A stretch of DNA of 64,000 bases from Engraulis encrasicolus (GCF_034702125.1 NC_085867.1:49055898-49119897); one strand, 5' to 3'; positions 32,411-46,078 are shown, counted from the stretch's first letter. Notes: generated by a model from the letters alone, not told the origin. A program made the numbers and translations.

Positions 32411-33300
32411 TAACAAACCAGAGCTAAAGCACATTCATATCCATATGCCAAAAAATAAATGTAAATTGTGAACCGTTTCAGAATTTCCCATCTTTGCAGT
32501 ATTCTGTTTAGTTAAGAGAATTTATCAATGATAAAATTACCTTGCCTTGTTGAAATATTGTGAGGGCTGATAGTGAAAAAAACCATTTTTTGTTTCTTCA
32601 TGTCATCTGTTTGTTTGTAGAATTGCATGTAGAATGTGTGATGGCAAAACAAAACTTTGTTTGTTATTTGTTTATGTAGAATTACATGTAATGGGTGTTC
32701 AGTTTTTGCTTCCAAGACTTGGCCAGGCCCTCACGTGTCAATCGCGAGGTTATCACCCATTGCTGTCATGCTCTCAGTACTGGTGTCAGTTGCTGTCATT
32801 GGGTCATCCCTGACCAATTAAGAATGGAGATTGTCCACATTTCAGGCGAAGATGCAGGGAAAAGGCTGACAGAAGTCGTGGAGAGAGTCCCCACACATAA
32901 TTTTTTTTCCATTTTTCATTCCATGGCAGGATAATTACGTTTCCACCATTGAGAATCTGATGAAGACTTGTGTGTTTTGAGAATTCGAGAACTGATTCCG
33001 AAAATTGTGTGTAAGCAATCGAGAAAAACTGTAATAGACTGTGCCCTAAACAGGGTAGTGGCCTCTGATGCCATCTGATTCAAACTGAACAGCAGAGGGC
33101 AGCAGGGAGCCGGGGGTAAACCTCAACTCTCAAAATTAATTTCTCACATTCATAAAATGAGTGTGCGTGATATTCTAATTTAGAAATACACTATGACTAA
33201 GTTAGAGATTATGCGCCAAAACAATAGCTCATTGTTAGATTCTACTGAGGTGGAAGACTCTCTGCACATCTAGACATAGTTGATATATTTGCTTGATTCA
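32411..33300. other. intergenic, no gene seen
   Basis: AT-rich, no supported exon, no element with clear ends. Confidence 0.5.
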
Positions 33301-33308
33301 GTGTGCGT

Positions 33309-33425
<117 letters not shown>

Positions 33426-33785
33426 TTGGTGTGCATGCACATCGTTGTAAGAATATAGTAGTGGATGGGAGGACATTTGCCCATCCCAGATCTGAATCCG
33501 AGAGAACAATTTAGTGCTTTTGGCATAAGAATCAGTACACCCAAAGATAGGAGAGATGGGACAAAACATGTCCAGGAGATGAAACTCATGTTTGTGCTTT
33601 AAAAATATTTAAAAATTGTTACAATATTATCTGGAATTATAATTTTTTTTATTTTATTTTACATGCTGCAGTGCATCAACAGTACCTTCAAATCCCATGT
33701 CCAAAAGAAGGTTTAAGAATTTAACAATACCATAATAATTGTCTAAAATAAAATAAAACGAACATCATAGCTACAGCCATTTAGA

Positions 33786-35110
33786 AATATAGCTGCAAGC
33801 AGCAACGCGGGGCCAAGCAGTAAACTTGCCAAAGTCGCCACAGCAACAGAAGGAACTGCAGCGCCCCCTTTGACCCAAATCTCGCCAATGTTGGTGTGCA
33901 TTCCTTGGAGGGGAGTGTGCTCACATGAACCAGGAGCGTGTTCCATTCTCTACACTCTGCACTGTGTACTGTGATACAGTGCACTTTCCACCCTCAACTT
34001 AACGGCTAAATTTGAGGGTGAAGTGCAGGTCCAATTCACGTTCTGTCTGATACACTTCACGGAAATGACGGTTGTCGCGTGTCATCAGAGTTTACCAACC
34101 GCCAATATACAATTCATCACGGAAGACACTGTTCCTTATGTTGACAATTTTTAAAAGTTACCCCTTTCTCTTATACACATGGCTATTGTCTTTTGAATCA
34201 AAGCTATGCTGTCATCACAGAGATTCGGCAGTTTGACCAATCTGACACTCAACCAGAGAGGAAACTACGTAACAAACATGGCGGCCATTGAGTGCGAAAA
34301 GTGTACATAACTGCACACTTCAAAAAATGGCCGGTTTGAGGGCGTTATCCGGGTAGTTTACAGTACACTTCACCGCCGCGATTAGAAATGGAACCGCCCT
34401 GCGTACCCAAACACAGTGCGGGAAGGGCGGAAAGTACGAAGATTGGAACAGCCTCCAAGTTTATTTTGAATCCCTTAAAGGGCTGACAAATATAAGCTCA
34501 CTTCCTGTTACCTGTTGGTGGCGCTAGAGAGTTTGAGCTGGGAATCTGGATTTTTTTTTTGTGGGAGGTCATGGGATTGACTAAATAGCTAAAAGAATCT
34601 GACAAACGGTTGCTGAGATATGACCTCACTTCCTGTTTTGCCACTTTTACGTCAATTTTGATTGGCTGTCACCTCCAAACGATAAGAGGTATCAAAAAAT
34701 CTTTGGATACCCTAATGCCTATCAGTCTGAAGATGATGTGTACCTTTTTGCTGGTCATTCTGACAAAAATTGTGTGACAAGTAGCATTTTATTGAATTTT
34801 ACAAAATTCAAAATGGCGGAATTTCCCTTCTGCGTTTACATAACGTTACATAGTGCGTTGGATTCGGCTTGGCCCAAGGATTCTAGTGATAATAATATGT
34901 TTTACATTGTGCACATGGTTTAAAAGCTACAGGCAAAGATGTAGCTAAATTTTTGACCTGTTGGTGGCGCTACAGAGTTTGAGCTGGGGGTCTGAATTTT
35001 TTTCAGTAGGTCATAGGATGGACATCTATATGTATGAAAAATCCTAGCCGAAACCGACAAAGGGTTGCCGAGATATGACCTCACTTCTTATTCAAACTAC
35101 ATGGTGGTAA
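33786..35110. repeat. dispersed fish repeat with two internal related units
   Basis: Starts tagctgcaagcagcaacgcg. Two related units at about 34500-34640 and 34955-35095 share acctgttggtggcgcta, gagtttgagctggg, gttgc-gagatatgacctcac. An inserted block 33925-34460 has weak inverted ends (gtgttccattc / gattggaacagc). No coding content. Confidence 0.5.
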
Positions 35111-35302
35111 ACAGAGCTAAATACTATGGTAGGCCTATCCTGCAGGCATGGACAAAAACAATATCACCCAACATTCTTAAAATATACAGGGGTCTTGGGG
35201 CTTTGGAATTAGAAAGTGGAGAAGACGCGCTCACACTATCGTCTAAATAGGCCAATTTAACAGTTCTTAACTGGGTGCTGAATCCCACAAAAAACATAAT
35301 GA

Positions 35303-35386
35303 ATGAAGCAAAGGACAGCACTCTTCGGGCGAATAAACAAAGGAGAAATCTGAAGAGTGCTGTCCTTCACTTCATTCATTCATTAT
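35303..35386. repeat. 30-bp-stem hairpin
   Basis: aatgaatgaagcaaaggaca + gcactcttc pairs with gaagagtgctgtccttca + cttcattcatt. The stem is about 30 bp with one mismatch; the loop is about 18 nt. Confidence 0.85.
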
Positions 35387-36129
35387 GGCTTTGGAATTAG
35401 CCAAGGCTACTTTAGTATCCAGCAAAATACATTTCATTAATTTACAATGTACAGGAATGAAATTGATTTTAAAAAAAGTTGTTATCACTGACACAAGTTA
35501 ACGGTGACATTTGGTCCTTCAGACAATATTGTAAACCCAATGTGGACCAAAATAAGTGCCCACTTCTGGTATACTCATATGACAATGACATGTACAACAT
35601 CCTGGATTGCAATCCAATGCAGATGTAGGGTTTTGTGTTGGAAGAAATTGTGGGTAATGGGGGAAAAACATTTGGTTAAATTTGTCAACAAACTAGTTTT
35701 TAATCAGTATTAACAATGCGACTTTGCCATCACCTACAATGAAGGAAGGATACACAGACATTCTATTACATCTGAATAGCGTGATGATACTCCAGAATGT
35801 TTACATTCATTATGCAAAGTTCATCTCAGGAGTAGAGATGTCCGATAATATCGGACCACAGATATTATCGGCCCGATAATAGCATAAAATGTAATATCGG
35901 TCAATATCGGTGTCGGATTTTCGACCTATTAAAACCGATATAATAATGCTTGAATTACTGTACACTTTTCTCCTTAATTCTTTTTCTATTTTGCTCAGAG
36001 GTTATTAATATTTAGAAAGCTTTGTTGCATTCGAGAATGCATCTAGTGGGGCGTTACAAAAAAATTAAGCATATTTTATTCCACAACAGCAGATTTGTAA
36101 TGTTACCTAAAATTGTTATGAGGAAAAAT

Positions 36130-37748
<1,619 letters not shown>

Positions 37749-37923
37749 TATATCGGCATCGGTATCGGCCGATATCGGAATCGAAAATTGAGAGTTGGAC
37801 AATATCGGCATATCGGATATCGGCAAAAAAGCCAATATCGGACATCTCTACTCAGTAGTCACATTAATTGCCGAGTTCCCTTCATGAGCTGCTGCTATAA
37901 TATTTACCCACATTTGAATAGGC

Positions 37924-38465
37924 CTATGTATTAATTGATAGCTTTACTTTTGATCCACTGTTCAGCCAAAATCCTGGGTAGAGGGGCTGGGTGAACTTTG
38001 CTTGGACCTTATGCAAGCGGGTGAATGTATTCCTGCACACCTTGTAAAAACACAGAATACCTGCTTTGTGATCTACATAGACTCCTATTTTGGATGCGCC
38101 TGGGTCAGTGCTGATCAAAGTTTTACAACCTCCATGTTTGTAATAGCATTCTGCTGAAGAGCACTGTATGCTCCAGGATTGGTCATTGTACCCCAGCCAA
38201 CAGTGAAGACCATTGCCTTTCCTGCTGATTCCTTTGTAGGACGCCGCTATGGAAACTCCGCTTGGGTGTCCCCCACTCCATTCTACTTCCCAGTAGCAGC
38301 GTTCAGACACACCCTCTTTACACAGAACCTGCTGCCAGTAGTCAAACTTGTCTGGGTGGTCTTGATAAGAACAGAGACTATCTGCACAGGTCACCTCTCT
38401 GTTTCCTTTGAGAATGTGAAGCTGTGAGTGTGCAGTGCTTGGATCCAGGGTGAACCGATGGGAAT
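37924..38465 (-). CDS. TRIM gene exon 6 (PRY-SPRY, stop)
   Basis: 542 nt after ctttccttcag. Begins YSHRFTLDPSTAHSQLHI and ends KVKLSINT stop. Complete B30.2 domain of about 180 residues. The intron just upstream holds a (GTGTGC)n array at 38481-38550. Confidence 0.93.
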
Positions 38466-41359
38466 CTGAAGGAAAGAAGTAAACACACACACACATGCAC
38501 ATGCACACGCACACGCACACGCACACGCACACGCACACGCACACGCACACACAAGGAATAGATTTTGAATTGAGAAATACTTTTCCATATCTGAGCAACC
38601 TATCATATATGTTTGACAATATATAGAAATGTATATAGAAAAACATTTATTTATTTATTTATTTATTTATTTTTTAGAGTTGAACGAGCTAAAAATCACA
38701 CTTCACCTTGTGATAGGTAGCTACAGTGGATTTATTTAAGTGTATGTTGTGTTTGAGTTTCTTACATGCCAAGAAATCTTCTCTGGTCTCTGGCTCGGGC
38801 ATCAGTATTTCTTTCATTGCATCTGTTGAAAATATGAAAGATATGCCAAAGGCAGAGCATGCTTTTAGTTTTAACATAATAGTTTAATTTTCTTACAATG
38901 TTCAGATTCGTTGGAATACTGATAGTAGTTCATACCACTTCCTGATTGGCTGCATAGCTGCTGCAATTCATTATCCAAACGCTCTTTTAGCTGAAAGATA
39001 CTTTTCTTCAGTAGCTCAAAAGATGTCTCTACATCGAAAGAAGCTACGGGGAGGTCACCGACTTCAGGGAAAAGGGGCAAAGATCGAAAGTGCTGTGGAT
39101 GAAAGAAAATAAAGGCATTTTTTCTGCAGCATAAGAACAAATCTGTATGAATATTAAATATTATTGTTCATTTTACCTGTAGAAATTGTGTGTCGTCCTC
39201 TGTTTGTGAAAGCATCTGGTGCTCTGCAGCAGTCCCTTTCAGTTGAATAATCTCCTGCTCCACTTTCTCCATGAGAGCTTCTACTCGACCTACCTCAGCC
39301 TTCTCCTGAGCCTTGATCATCTCTACCACCACAGAGCATCTTTTACCAATGTTGAGAACCATTTCATCAAATAGTCTTTCACTCTCATGAACAGAATTAC
39401 GTGCCGAAAGCTGGAAAAAAAAACAGCGAATGTAACATTTACTTTACATGTGGGGTGGGGAACCTATGTTTCGAGGGGCGTGTACAGCCCTTGAAGCCGT
39501 CTTATCCAACCCCCGACATAATTTGAATGTTATGCAACTTCACATGAAATATGTTATATTTTGTAAAGGAATCTTAGAAAGTACATTTGCAATACAATTA
39601 AGTTATATCCAGGGGACCTAGAGAAGGTGGGGTCTGTTTTAAAGGTGGCTGCCTTCAATATAGGCCCAAAGTGCAGGGGGAAATCCTAGTTTGTGTTCCT
39701 CGTACGGCCCTTGGGGGAATTTGAAGTGGCTCCTCGAATGAAAAAGGTTCCCCACGCCGGCTTGATAATACAATATAACCTTTCATTTCACACCCCATTA
39801 TAATGTATAATGTTCTGTTTCTGCTTCAAAATAAGTTATCATTGATTCATTCCACCCAATTATAATAATGCTCAGTTAATGAATACCATCAATAACACAC
39901 AATTATAAAACCATGGACATGCTTTGTAAAATAATTTATCAACAAATGATTTTTCATGGCCGACAGTGAATGGAAGACAAATGATCATATAGTCTGTCAA
40001 ATACATTCAAGCCTTCCCTTGAAAAAGAGGGGGAAAATCTTATAGCCTATGGCTATTCAAATGTTATAAAGGAGTAAAAGGGGAAATGGCAAACTTTTAT
40101 GGAACTATGTGCCATATGAGGTAACAATATTGAAACATTGACATGAATTGAGGCCTACTCACCTTCAAACTTTCAATTGTTTTTTTTCAACATTATTAAG
40201 TAATTCTGTTTCTTCTCAATTGCCATTTGACTGCTCATTTCAGCTTCTTCCAGCTGTTTCTGTAAGTAGGTCAAAGGTCATCTCAATCAGAGCCGTAACC
40301 AGACATTTTCAAATAAGGTCAAATACTGCGTGTTGCACTGCATAATGTCCATGTAGAATACTTCAAACACTTCAGTCAAACTCTTACGTTTGTTTTCATT
40401 AATCACTACCTTGAGGATAAATGGGGGTGGCGTATACAGGTTGAATTTATCATTGTTGATCATATATCGATTTACATCATAAATAAATATTACGTTACTG
40501 AAAAAAATACAGAGGACATGACCACTGTGTCCTCAATGGTAATTACGGCCATGATCTTCATAGTATAAGATGGTAGGCTACGTCAGAGAAGAGAAGAAAA
40601 GAAAAGAAGAGAAGAGAAGAGAAGAGAAGAGAAGAGAAGAGAAGAGAAGAGGAGAGGAGAAGAAAAGAGAAGGCATAGTGCCAAGTCTGAACAGTACCAA
40701 CAGGTTTTGTTGAAGCTGCATTATGACGGGGGAATTTGAACCAGGAAACTAATCAGACATACCTGCTTAATATTCCTCTCAGTGGCAACATCCACAATGG
40801 CATGGCTTTGGTGTTCCCCAACTACACAGCGCAGACATATGCATTCCTGATGGGTTTGGCAGAACATGTCAAGTAGCATGGCATGCTGAGGGCACACCAT
40901 GTCCTGTAGTTTTCCCGTGGCTGCGACCACTTTATGTTTGTCCTCTGCGTCAATTTTTTTGTGCAGTTTCAGATGAAATTCACAGTAAGACTTCAAGCAA
41001 ACCAGACAGGACTTGACAGCCTTCCGCTCTCTCCCAGAGCAGACGTCACACTCCACATCTCCAGGTCCAGCATAGCTGTGGGCAGCAGGAGCAGACTGGA
41101 GTCCCAGAAGCTTCAGCTTCTCCACCACTTCAGCCAGCATTGTGTTTCTGCCTGGAACTGGCCTTGGAGTGAAGGTCTGTCTGCACTTTGGGCAGCTGAC
41201 TGCTGTATTTTTCTTGTCTTCAAGACCCCAGTAGCCTGTGATGCAATCCCTACATAAATTGTGGCCACATGGAATAGTTACAGGATCCTTAAGCACATCC
41301 AGACAAATTGGACAGCTTATATCCTCTTCTTGAATCAATGAATCACATGCCTCTGCCAT
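37924..41359 (-). CDS. TRIM E3 ubiquitin ligase, finTRIM/TRIM25-like, one-base frameshift in exon 2
   Basis: RING-B-box-coiled coil-B30.2 proteins ubiquitinate targets in antiviral and other innate pathways; B30.2 chooses the partner. Six exons: 40763-41359, 40163-40259, 39177-39410, 38936-39092, 38766-38822, 37924-38465, all with AG/GT borders. RING C16, C19, C31, H33, C36, C39, C56, C59. B-box 1 starts C104/C107, B-box 2 at C156 (CPQH). Coiled coil is in exons 2-3. PRY-SPRY is in exon 6 with FTLDP, CYWEVEW and LGYNDQSW. Exon lengths 597, 97, 234, 157, 57, 542. The 97 breaks the frame: an A8 run in exon 2 leads to TGA, whereas seven A's would leave 560 codons open. This is a real null allele, a recent pseudogene or an assembly slip. 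An ISRE lies upstream. The exact TRIM subfamily is uncertain. Confidence 0.88.
38481..38550. repeat. (CACACG)n array in TRIM intron 5
   Basis: CA, GCACAT and ACGCAC hexamers, ending 16 bp from the exon 6 acceptor. Confidence 0.92.
38766..38822 (-). CDS. TRIM gene exon 5
   Basis: 57 nt between ttttcaacag and T|gtaagaa. Encodes AMKEILMPEPETREDFLA, the linker before PRY seen in fish TRIMs. Confidence 0.88.
38936..39092 (-). CDS. TRIM gene exon 4
   Basis: 157 nt after tttcatccacag. Encodes HFRSLPLFPEVGDLP and SFELLKKSIFQLKERLDNEL, then SGSG before the donor gtatgaa. Confidence 0.88.
39177..39410 (-). CDS. TRIM gene exon 3 (coiled coil)
   Basis: 234 nt, 78 codons, phase 0 at both ends. Heptad-rich: EMIKAQEKAEVGRVEALMEK then VEQEIIQLKGTAAEHQMLSQ. 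234 nt is the usual length for this exon in fish TRIMs. Confidence 0.92.
39455..39765. mobile_element. non-coding hAT-like repeat in TRIM intron 2
   Basis: Starts gtggggtggggaacctatg and ends aaaaaggttccccacgcc. The ends are inverse of each other; the target duplication is unclear. The fragment at 270-348 belongs to the same family. Confidence 0.55.
40163..40259 (-). CDS. TRIM gene exon 2, frameshifted
   Basis: 97 nt between ctacttacag and gtgagtag. Reads KQLEEAEMSSQMAIEKKQNY LIMLKK and then, because of eight A's at 40180-40187, meets TGA. One A fewer restores 32 codons ending ...ESLK in phase with exon 3. Confidence 0.85.
40575..40675. repeat. (GAAGA)n array in TRIM intron 1
   Basis: Reiterated gaagagaaga words. 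Confidence 0.92.
40763..41359 (-). CDS. TRIM gene exon 1 (RING and B-boxes)
   Basis: 597 nt, 199 codons from ATG at 41359 to AAG CAG|gtatgtc. Encodes SCPICLDVLKDPVTIPCGHN LCRDC (RING) through the two B-boxes to ERNIKQ. The ATG is the first in frame and is preceded by agcaaa. Confidence 0.95.
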
Positions 41360-41400
41360 TTTGCTCCCTTTACTAGTGACTCCTTAACAGAAATCAGCCA

Positions 41401-41437
41401 GAATGAAAATGAAACCTCTTTTATTCAGTATATATAC
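41401..41437 (-). promoter_or_regulatory. ISRE/IRF site and TATA-like box of the TRIM gene
   Basis: On the minus strand ggtttcattttcattc fits the interferon-stimulated response element; the plus strand reads GAAAATGAAA at 41405-41414, exactly GAAANNGAAA. A tatatata box lies 15 bp further upstream (41429-41436). The sites are 46-78 bp 5' of the start codon, so the ISRE may overlap the transcription start. Confidence 0.65.
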
Positions 41438-41526
41438 AGGTCGGTCTACTGCTCTAAGGAAAGGGAGGAGCATGACTGTTGTGAAACAGATGCCAAACTA
41501 GAACGGGCACTCGGTAGAGCGCAAAC

Positions 41527-43029
41527 CAGAGGTCGCGTTAACCGACAAATGTCCGTCATTGACGGATTTTTTTGAAGGGTGACGGAAAATTCTGAAGTCT
41601 GTCCGTCATTTTGACGGATCAATATTCAGGGTGATGATAAATAAATCACAAGTTTAAGTAGACCTACGCCTCTATCGAGTAAGCAAATATGCATTTCAAT
41701 TAGGTAGCCCCTTAATGCGCGCCGTACCTCCAGTGGCACGCTGTAATAGTCATTTAAATGTAACTACCATAGCACTACAATACTATGACACTACACAGGC
41801 CCTTTAGTAATCCACCGCGACTTGGTCATTACCATACTGGTAACAACAAATTCATAAAGCCGCGTCTTAAGGGGGTATAGTTATCAGCGCAGATAATTTC
41901 ATGCTACTATCGTTTGCCTTTCTCCCTCTCTCCCTGCTTGTCATAGCGCCACAGCTGGGCTGTGTGGCTGGCTGCAGCAGAGCGCGCGCCTCTGCGCTTG
42001 CTCAAAATAATGAATTAAAATAACTAAGACGTTACACGTGTGACTTCGACTTTAAGATTCAGAACTATGTGTAGACCTAGGCCTACTACATTTACCGGCT
42101 ATCTGATTTTCTGCAAATGACGAAGTTGTCCCTCTATCGCCCTTCATAGAAGCATTGTCTCATAACTCCTCGCTTGAAACATAGGCCTAAACAAATATAC
42201 AAATAGCATTTGCTAGCCAGAACCTTCACTCAAAGGCAACTGGTCTAAAACAGCATCAGGACATTAACTAATAAAAACGACGGATATTCAAGAGCCTAAA
42301 TATTACCAGGCAACGCAACTTACAACTTGGCAAACGTTGCCAGAAACGGCTAACCTTCTCTCATTTCGATAGCTGGCGATATTTTGTTTTTATTCAGACA
42401 ACTTTACCGCGCATCCCAGAGTCAACATATAAGCCGATGGGGCTACGTAGGCTCCCTTTACCGTCGCTGATATTTTTCAACAAAGTTTTGCGAAATCTGG
42501 TAGGGTTCAGTGCCTTTGTCGACTGCCTGGGCTAAACCTTTCTGCTTCAAGGCGGCTTTCCTTTCCATCGTGCATTTGAAGCCCAACGCGAATATTATTT
42601 AACACTGCGCCTTTGTATTACAATCGGTGCATTAATCAGAGCCAAACGAGTGACTGACAGCTGTTGGATAAAGCCCTGCACACGTCTTTTAAAAAGGTGC
42701 TTGTGGTGACCATAGCGCTGAACACTGAATCAGACGCGCGCCATGAGAGATATCTGCAGCTTTTTTTGAGGGGGGCAGAGAGAGAAAGTGGAAAGCAAAA
42801 TTGACTCCATCCTCAAAGTTGGAGAATGAATGTCGAGTGAAAGGGGGTGTATTCACAGCGGTTTACTCTCAATTGGCCGCAATTGCGCATGTGTTGTTCC
42901 CGGTGCGGGGTCGCGACCCCCCACATTGAGAAACTAGATGGAGAATTTTTAAAAAATAGGCGATGACGGATTTTTTTCGACCCTGTCCGTCAAAATGACG
43001 GACTGTGAAAAAGTCTAGCGCAACCTCTG
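41527..43029. mobile_element. hAT element, 1.5 kb, non-coding
   Basis: Ends cagaggtcgcgtta and tagcgcaacctctg, with exact 8-bp duplications gcgcaaac (41519-41526, 43030-43037). Both ends carry gtccgtca/tgacgga repeats. No transposase frame. It lies about 90 bp upstream of the TRIM promoter boxes. Confidence 0.9.
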
Positions 43030-43037
43030 GCGCAAAC

Positions 43038-43670
43038 CTTCGCCTACGCCACTTATTTTTTTCTGGCCATCTTCAGAGTGTGGGGCATAACATTCTCCAA
43101 ATTTTGGTGTTAGTTTCATTTAAATCGGACCGGAATAAAGTGTCGTTGGTGAAGGTATGCGCTCGACAGAGTGTCCATTCCATTTAGTCTAGTATGGAGA
43201 TTGTGGTGGACACATTTCTGAAATTTTGATGTCATTTTCATAAAAATCGGTCCAGAATTGACCGAGTTAAGATGAGAAACGTGCATTTCGCAAGGTCTTG
43301 ACCCCACTGACCTTTGACCCCCAACCGCTAAAAAAGCATGACGTGTGGCACATCACAAGATCGGGAATTGAATTCTGCACATCTTGGCACTGGTTTCAGG
43401 CAAATCGGATGCCAATTAACCGAGATATCGCAAATTTACGTTTTTGACCTTTTCGTGACCTTGACCTTGACCTTTGACCCAATCACTCCCAAAAAGTAAT
43501 CGATTGTTCCTTGGGTCATGACCAATCATCCCACTAAATTTCATAAAAATCGGCTCAGTTCTGTCTGAGTTATACGAAGTACAAACAAACAAACAAACAA
43601 ACATATTCACAAATAAATAATAAATAAATACACAGCGGTCAAAACATAACCTTCTCGGCGAAGGTAAACA
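43038..43670. repeat. dispersed repeat with 'ccttcgcc' / 'ggcgaagg' ends
   Basis: Begins cttcgcctacgcc and ends accttctcggcgaaggta. Contains reiterated tgaccttgacctttgaccc and aatcgg--cagaattgac words, (AAAC)n at about 43583-43604 and (AAAT)n after. No coding content. Confidence 0.6.
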
Positions 43671-44089
43671 TGACAAGACTGCGTCATCCTGTTGGTTTGG
43701 GTGACAAGACAGCAGTCAGTCCATTAATGTTTAGACATGTTCTCTATTTAGTTAGTTAGTGTGGTGAATGGCATAAATCATCTAGAAATAGAGGGCTGCT
43801 GAATAGTCCTTGGCTCATCAGCTATTTAGTTGTTTTGGGTGTGTAGGCGCGATAATAAATCATAGCACACATCACCAATCTAAAGTAGTAAGATCAAGTC
43901 CAGTCTCCTAAGGAGGTGTGATCCTCTCCTCCTTTTTTTCTGCGGCATTTAGTGGCGGCTTGCATACGATGTCCACTACCGTCAATTTGACCCCAAATTA
44001 TTTTCAGTGTATTAAACATAAATGGAACATCCATATTTTCCTAATACATGTTCCAATCTGTCTAGATTATGTCAAATACATGAACATAA

Positions 44090-45185
44090 TGTAACAGGGT
44101 AGACCTGTCTACAGTCAAGGTGAGCTTTGTCCCTTGCCAGCTCCCGTAGTAGTCTGACGTCACAAACTCGGCTAGCTGCTGAGTGGCTCCGCAGTAAGTG
44201 GCGGCTAGCCCATTGTTTTATAAAAACAGCTGCAAGTGAGCAGTTAGCTGGAGCCCTCCCGGTGTTTGGGATTTTGTGCTGGCGAACGCTGCACTCTGAC
44301 TGCGCTAGCCAGAGATCCTGGGATGGCCAGCCCCAGTTGTGAATCCATATCTGTCAATGTGGAGGTACGTGTTCATGTAACTATATGATGTGTGTTCGCT
44401 AAACATTCAGAATAGTGTATTCACTACCATGTTAATCTCTAGGTGAGCCAGATCTTCCCTTGGTTTGCGACATGTCGGTGCCAACCAGTAACTCGCACTC
44501 TGTCCTCCTGTGCTGAGGTATGTGTACCCGTGTGTTATGTTAACACTGTTCTATATTAATGATGGACTTGCATTCACTGATGTTTGTTTGCCGCACCCCT
44601 CAGAGTGTGCCATCGAGGGTCGGCAACATTGCTTAGGCCTACTGCTGTTTTGTCCCTGCTCAATTAGTTTTGCTTTTCTGTTATATTTGTTTTTGTTTGT
44701 TTAATTTCCGCCCGGCCGCCTTCCCCCCTCTCCTGGTCTGACTAGTATTGCTGCTGTTAACTAGGCCTACCTAAGCAATAGATTTACTCTGTTGAAGTTC
44801 TATTCTCTCACCGCTTTCAGTGCAGGCCCCGTGACTCCTTATGCACTTGTAGCTTTAGGGGTGACGTGCACAGTTTGACGTGTAAAGACTTACTGATTGA
44901 ATCACTTGCTTGCAGTGGAAAGACTTACTGTTTAAATCACTTGCTTGACGTGGGAAGACTTACTGATTGAATCACTTGCTTGCCGTGGTAGCCTATGCCT
45001 ATGCGCATATGGTAAATAGGAATATTGTAGACACGGGTTACCTGCACTGAGCGTCTCAATTATCATTGTCTTCAATCAATACTCTGGGTGGCGAAATTCC
45101 CCCAGTGGCGTAGTCGTGCAATTACACATAAAAAGGGGTAATTATTATTTTAAGGATAATTACCGTAAAAGTCCACTTTGCTACA
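44090..45185 (+). repeat. 5' LTR (internally deleted)
   Basis: 1096 bp from tgtaacagggtag to ctttgctaca. Near 44870-44995 a tandem of three units of about 36 bp (cttactgattgaatcacttg) is shared with the other LTR. Confidence 0.92.
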
Positions 45186-45187
45186 TT

Positions 45188-45210
45188 TGGCCTGTAGTCG
45201 GCAGAGATAG
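45188..45210 (+). promoter_or_regulatory. probable primer binding site, tRNA-Ser-like
   Basis: Two bases after the 5' LTR reads tggcctgtagtcggcag. Apart from an extra CT this complements the CTGCCGACTAC-CCA end of animal tRNA-Ser. The match is from memory and not searched. Confidence 0.45.
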
Positions 45211-45384
45211 CGTACAGAGACGTGACTTTTGTTTGTTAGGTTTTTGTTTTTTTCGTTTTTATTTGAGTAAGGGGCAGTGCAGGGGCAAAACAGCAGTGGG
45301 CTCGGGGGACTCCAATCTCCACAACGAACCACCGAGTCTTGGGTTGCCTGAGAGGGGGTGAAGTGGTGTCCGTCCCCGCACAAG

Positions 45385-45819
45385 ATGGAGGAAGACTATG
45401 AGGGACTGTTGGAGCTGAAGGACATGGCAAGGCGGCAGGGGGAACAGATCCGTCTCCTGTCGCAGTGGGTGGAGTTGCTGCAGCGGCCTCAAGCAGGGTC
45501 GCCTCGGAGCCCCAAGGTGTGTTGGCGGTGCGGTCAGCCCGGCCACCTGGCCCGGAACTGTGACGGGCAACGGGTCCCTGCTCCGCCGCAGCCCTCGCCG
45601 GTAGCCCAATCGGGGCGTAATGGGAGGCCCTCCCCTCGTCGGCCAACAGGAGGTCTGCCGTCCCCTGGACTGAGTAGTGGCCATGCCAGCGGAGCGCTGC
45701 CGGGCTCAAGGGACATGTCCATGCCTCTCCAACCTCCAACCTGGGCCATCTTGCACTGTGTGTGTGTATGCTTGTGTGTGTGTATGATAATGCTGTTCAA
45801 TTCTCTTGGTGCATTGTAG
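45385..45819 (+). CDS. gag-like protein with CCHC zinc knuckle
   Basis: The only plausible product of the LTR element. From MEEDYEGLLELKDMARRQGE it has a short acidic/helical N-terminus, then one CCHC knuckle CWRCGQPGHLARNC (nucleocapsid type, binds RNA), then a Pro/Ser/Arg-rich tail. The frame runs into a GT-rich segment before stopping, so the true end may be earlier in an ancestral copy. An in-frame ATG lies nine codons upstream (45358). No capsid homology domain can be seen at this length, so it is a truncated gag and not a complete one. Confidence 0.6.
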   Translation: MEEDYEGLLELKDMARRQGEQIRLLSQWVELLQRPQAGSPRSPKVCWRCGQPGHLARNCDGQRVPAPPQPSPVAQSGRNGRPSPRRPTGGLPSPGLSSGHASGALPGSRDMSMPLQPPTWAILHCVCVCLCVCMIMLFNSLGAL

Positions 45820-46078
45820 GGTGTGTGTGTGTGTGCGATGGGGTGACTGTGTGCCTGTCTGCCTGTAGGTGCGCGCCTGCCCGTGCGCATGATTGTAGGG
45901 GAGCATACCTGCCTGCCTGACTAGGAGGGTGTCGGTGCATGAGTGACTGCTTATTGTATGTGTGCATGCGTGTGTAAGAGTCTGCCTGCCTGTGTGCATA
46001 GGCCCATTGTGACCTGAATCCTGGTGGTGGAAAGCTAGCCCATCGTCGGGGCGCCGATGAAAAAAAGCTGGGAGAAAA

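Noticed and set aside
44127..44342. 71-codon frames in the LTR repeats as genes
   Set aside because: They are identical positions in the two LTRs and have no gene context.
45236..45739. Minus-strand Pro/Ala-rich frames opposite the gag-like region
   Set aside because: Antisense shadows of the GC-rich gag segment; only the plus frame has the CCHC knuckle.
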